Positions 63,780 through 64,000 of a stretch of DNA of 64,000 bases are shown piece after piece (the stretch's first letter is position 1; each line of letters begins with the position of its first letter). Source of the DNA: Janthinobacterium sp. (GTDB lineage: Bacteria > Pseudomonadota > Gammaproteobacteria > Burkholderiales > Burkholderiaceae_D); assembly GCF_009923995.1 (NCBI RefSeq), contig NZ_RFSK01000009.1, positions 1 through 64,000 on the forward strand, given 5' to 3'. Made by a program: the position numbers and the translations under genes. A model generated the notes under the pieces. The model was not told the origin of the DNA. It ran no database searches and saw nothing but the letters and a program-made list of their open reading frames with translations.

Positions 63780-64000
63780 ATGCGCATTTCCTTCGGTTCC
63801 GTAGCCTCGCTGGCTCTCTGCTTTACCGTCTCGGCCTTCGCCGCCGAACCCTTCGACGACAAGTTCCGCCAGCTCGAAGAGATACTGCCCACCCCGAATA
63901 CCTACCGCACCGCCTCCGGCGCGCCCGGCCACGCCTACTGGCAGCAGCGCGCCGACTACGCGATCCGCGCCACCCTGGACGAAGCCAAACGCGCAATCAC
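63780..64000 (+). CDS. M1-type metallopeptidase, N-terminal part (gene runs off the window)
   Basis: Only the first 73 codons are present. A signal peptide (MRISFGSVASLALCFTVSAFA, shown to residue 21) is followed by EPFDDKFRQLEEILPTPNTY and SGAPGHAYWQQRADYAIRAT, the start pattern of exported M1 aminopeptidase-like proteins. The HExxH zinc motif would lie beyond the window edge, so the assignment rests on this short N-terminus. Confidence 0.65.
   Translation, partial: MRISFGSVASLALCFTVSAFAAEPFDDKFRQLEEILPTPNTYRTASGAPGHAYWQQRADYAIRATLDEAKRAI

Overview
This GC-rich 64 kb chromosomal window reads as a betaproteobacterium of the family Oxalobacteraceae, most likely Janthinobacterium or a close relative. 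That is an inference from gene order and protein character: ilvD/LysR/lgt, zapB-zapA-6S RNA-EVE gene, a CIRCE-controlled groESL operon, an Ala/Pro/Lys-rich phasin, and many LysR-type regulators divergent from small operons. No phage, plasmid, CRISPR or tRNA is visible. The ends are open: the left edge lies in a tandem repeat and the right edge cuts a metallopeptidase gene.

Layout. 0-4.5 kb: four tandem copies of a 128-bp fold-back repeat, folD, an inverted diverged copy of the same repeat, then prlC, holC and a small unknown gene. 4.5-12.9 kb: a branched-chain amino acid binding protein, a LysR/epimerase pair, cytochrome c, ilvD divergent from a LysR gene, lgt and an EVE-domain protein. 12.9-14.8 kb: 6S RNA, a MITE-like fold-back element, zapA, zapB and a secreted protein made of two 110-residue repeats. 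15-17.4 kb: groES-groEL behind a textbook CIRCE element and a long leader. 17.5-23.8 kb: a small membrane protein, a PadR/MFS operon with its operator, an acetyltransferase, a POT peptide transporter and phosphoglucomutase.

23.9-33.8 kb is an iron-acquisition island. A FecI-type sigma factor, FecR-type anti-sigma factor and STN-containing TonB receptor lie behind a palindromic Fur box. A second Fur-box-led operon holds a siderophore receptor, DUF4198, DUF3649, PepSY and DUF3325 proteins. 33.8-49.3 kb: a GGDEF-EAL protein whose EAL domain has lost its catalytic residues, a chemotaxis receptor, a xylulokinase-like kinase, two acetyltransferases, a cytosine deaminase-like enzyme, a phasin, a heterodimeric ABC exporter, a TPR-GGDEF protein and a small lipoprotein.

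49.3-57.1 kb contains a di-heme peroxidase-type lipoprotein, a phosphoesterase lipoprotein, a zinc-ribbon membrane protein and a translationally coupled pair of unrecognised proteins (54.2-56.6 kb), the best candidate here for an undescribed function. 57.3-64 kb: an M29-like peptidase, a LysR-controlled PhyH dioxygenase/TIM-barrel operon with a clear operator, a LysR/aldo-keto reductase pair separated by four 14-bp tandem repeats, an OhrR-type regulator with a probably leaderless promoter, and the start of an M1-type metallopeptidase.
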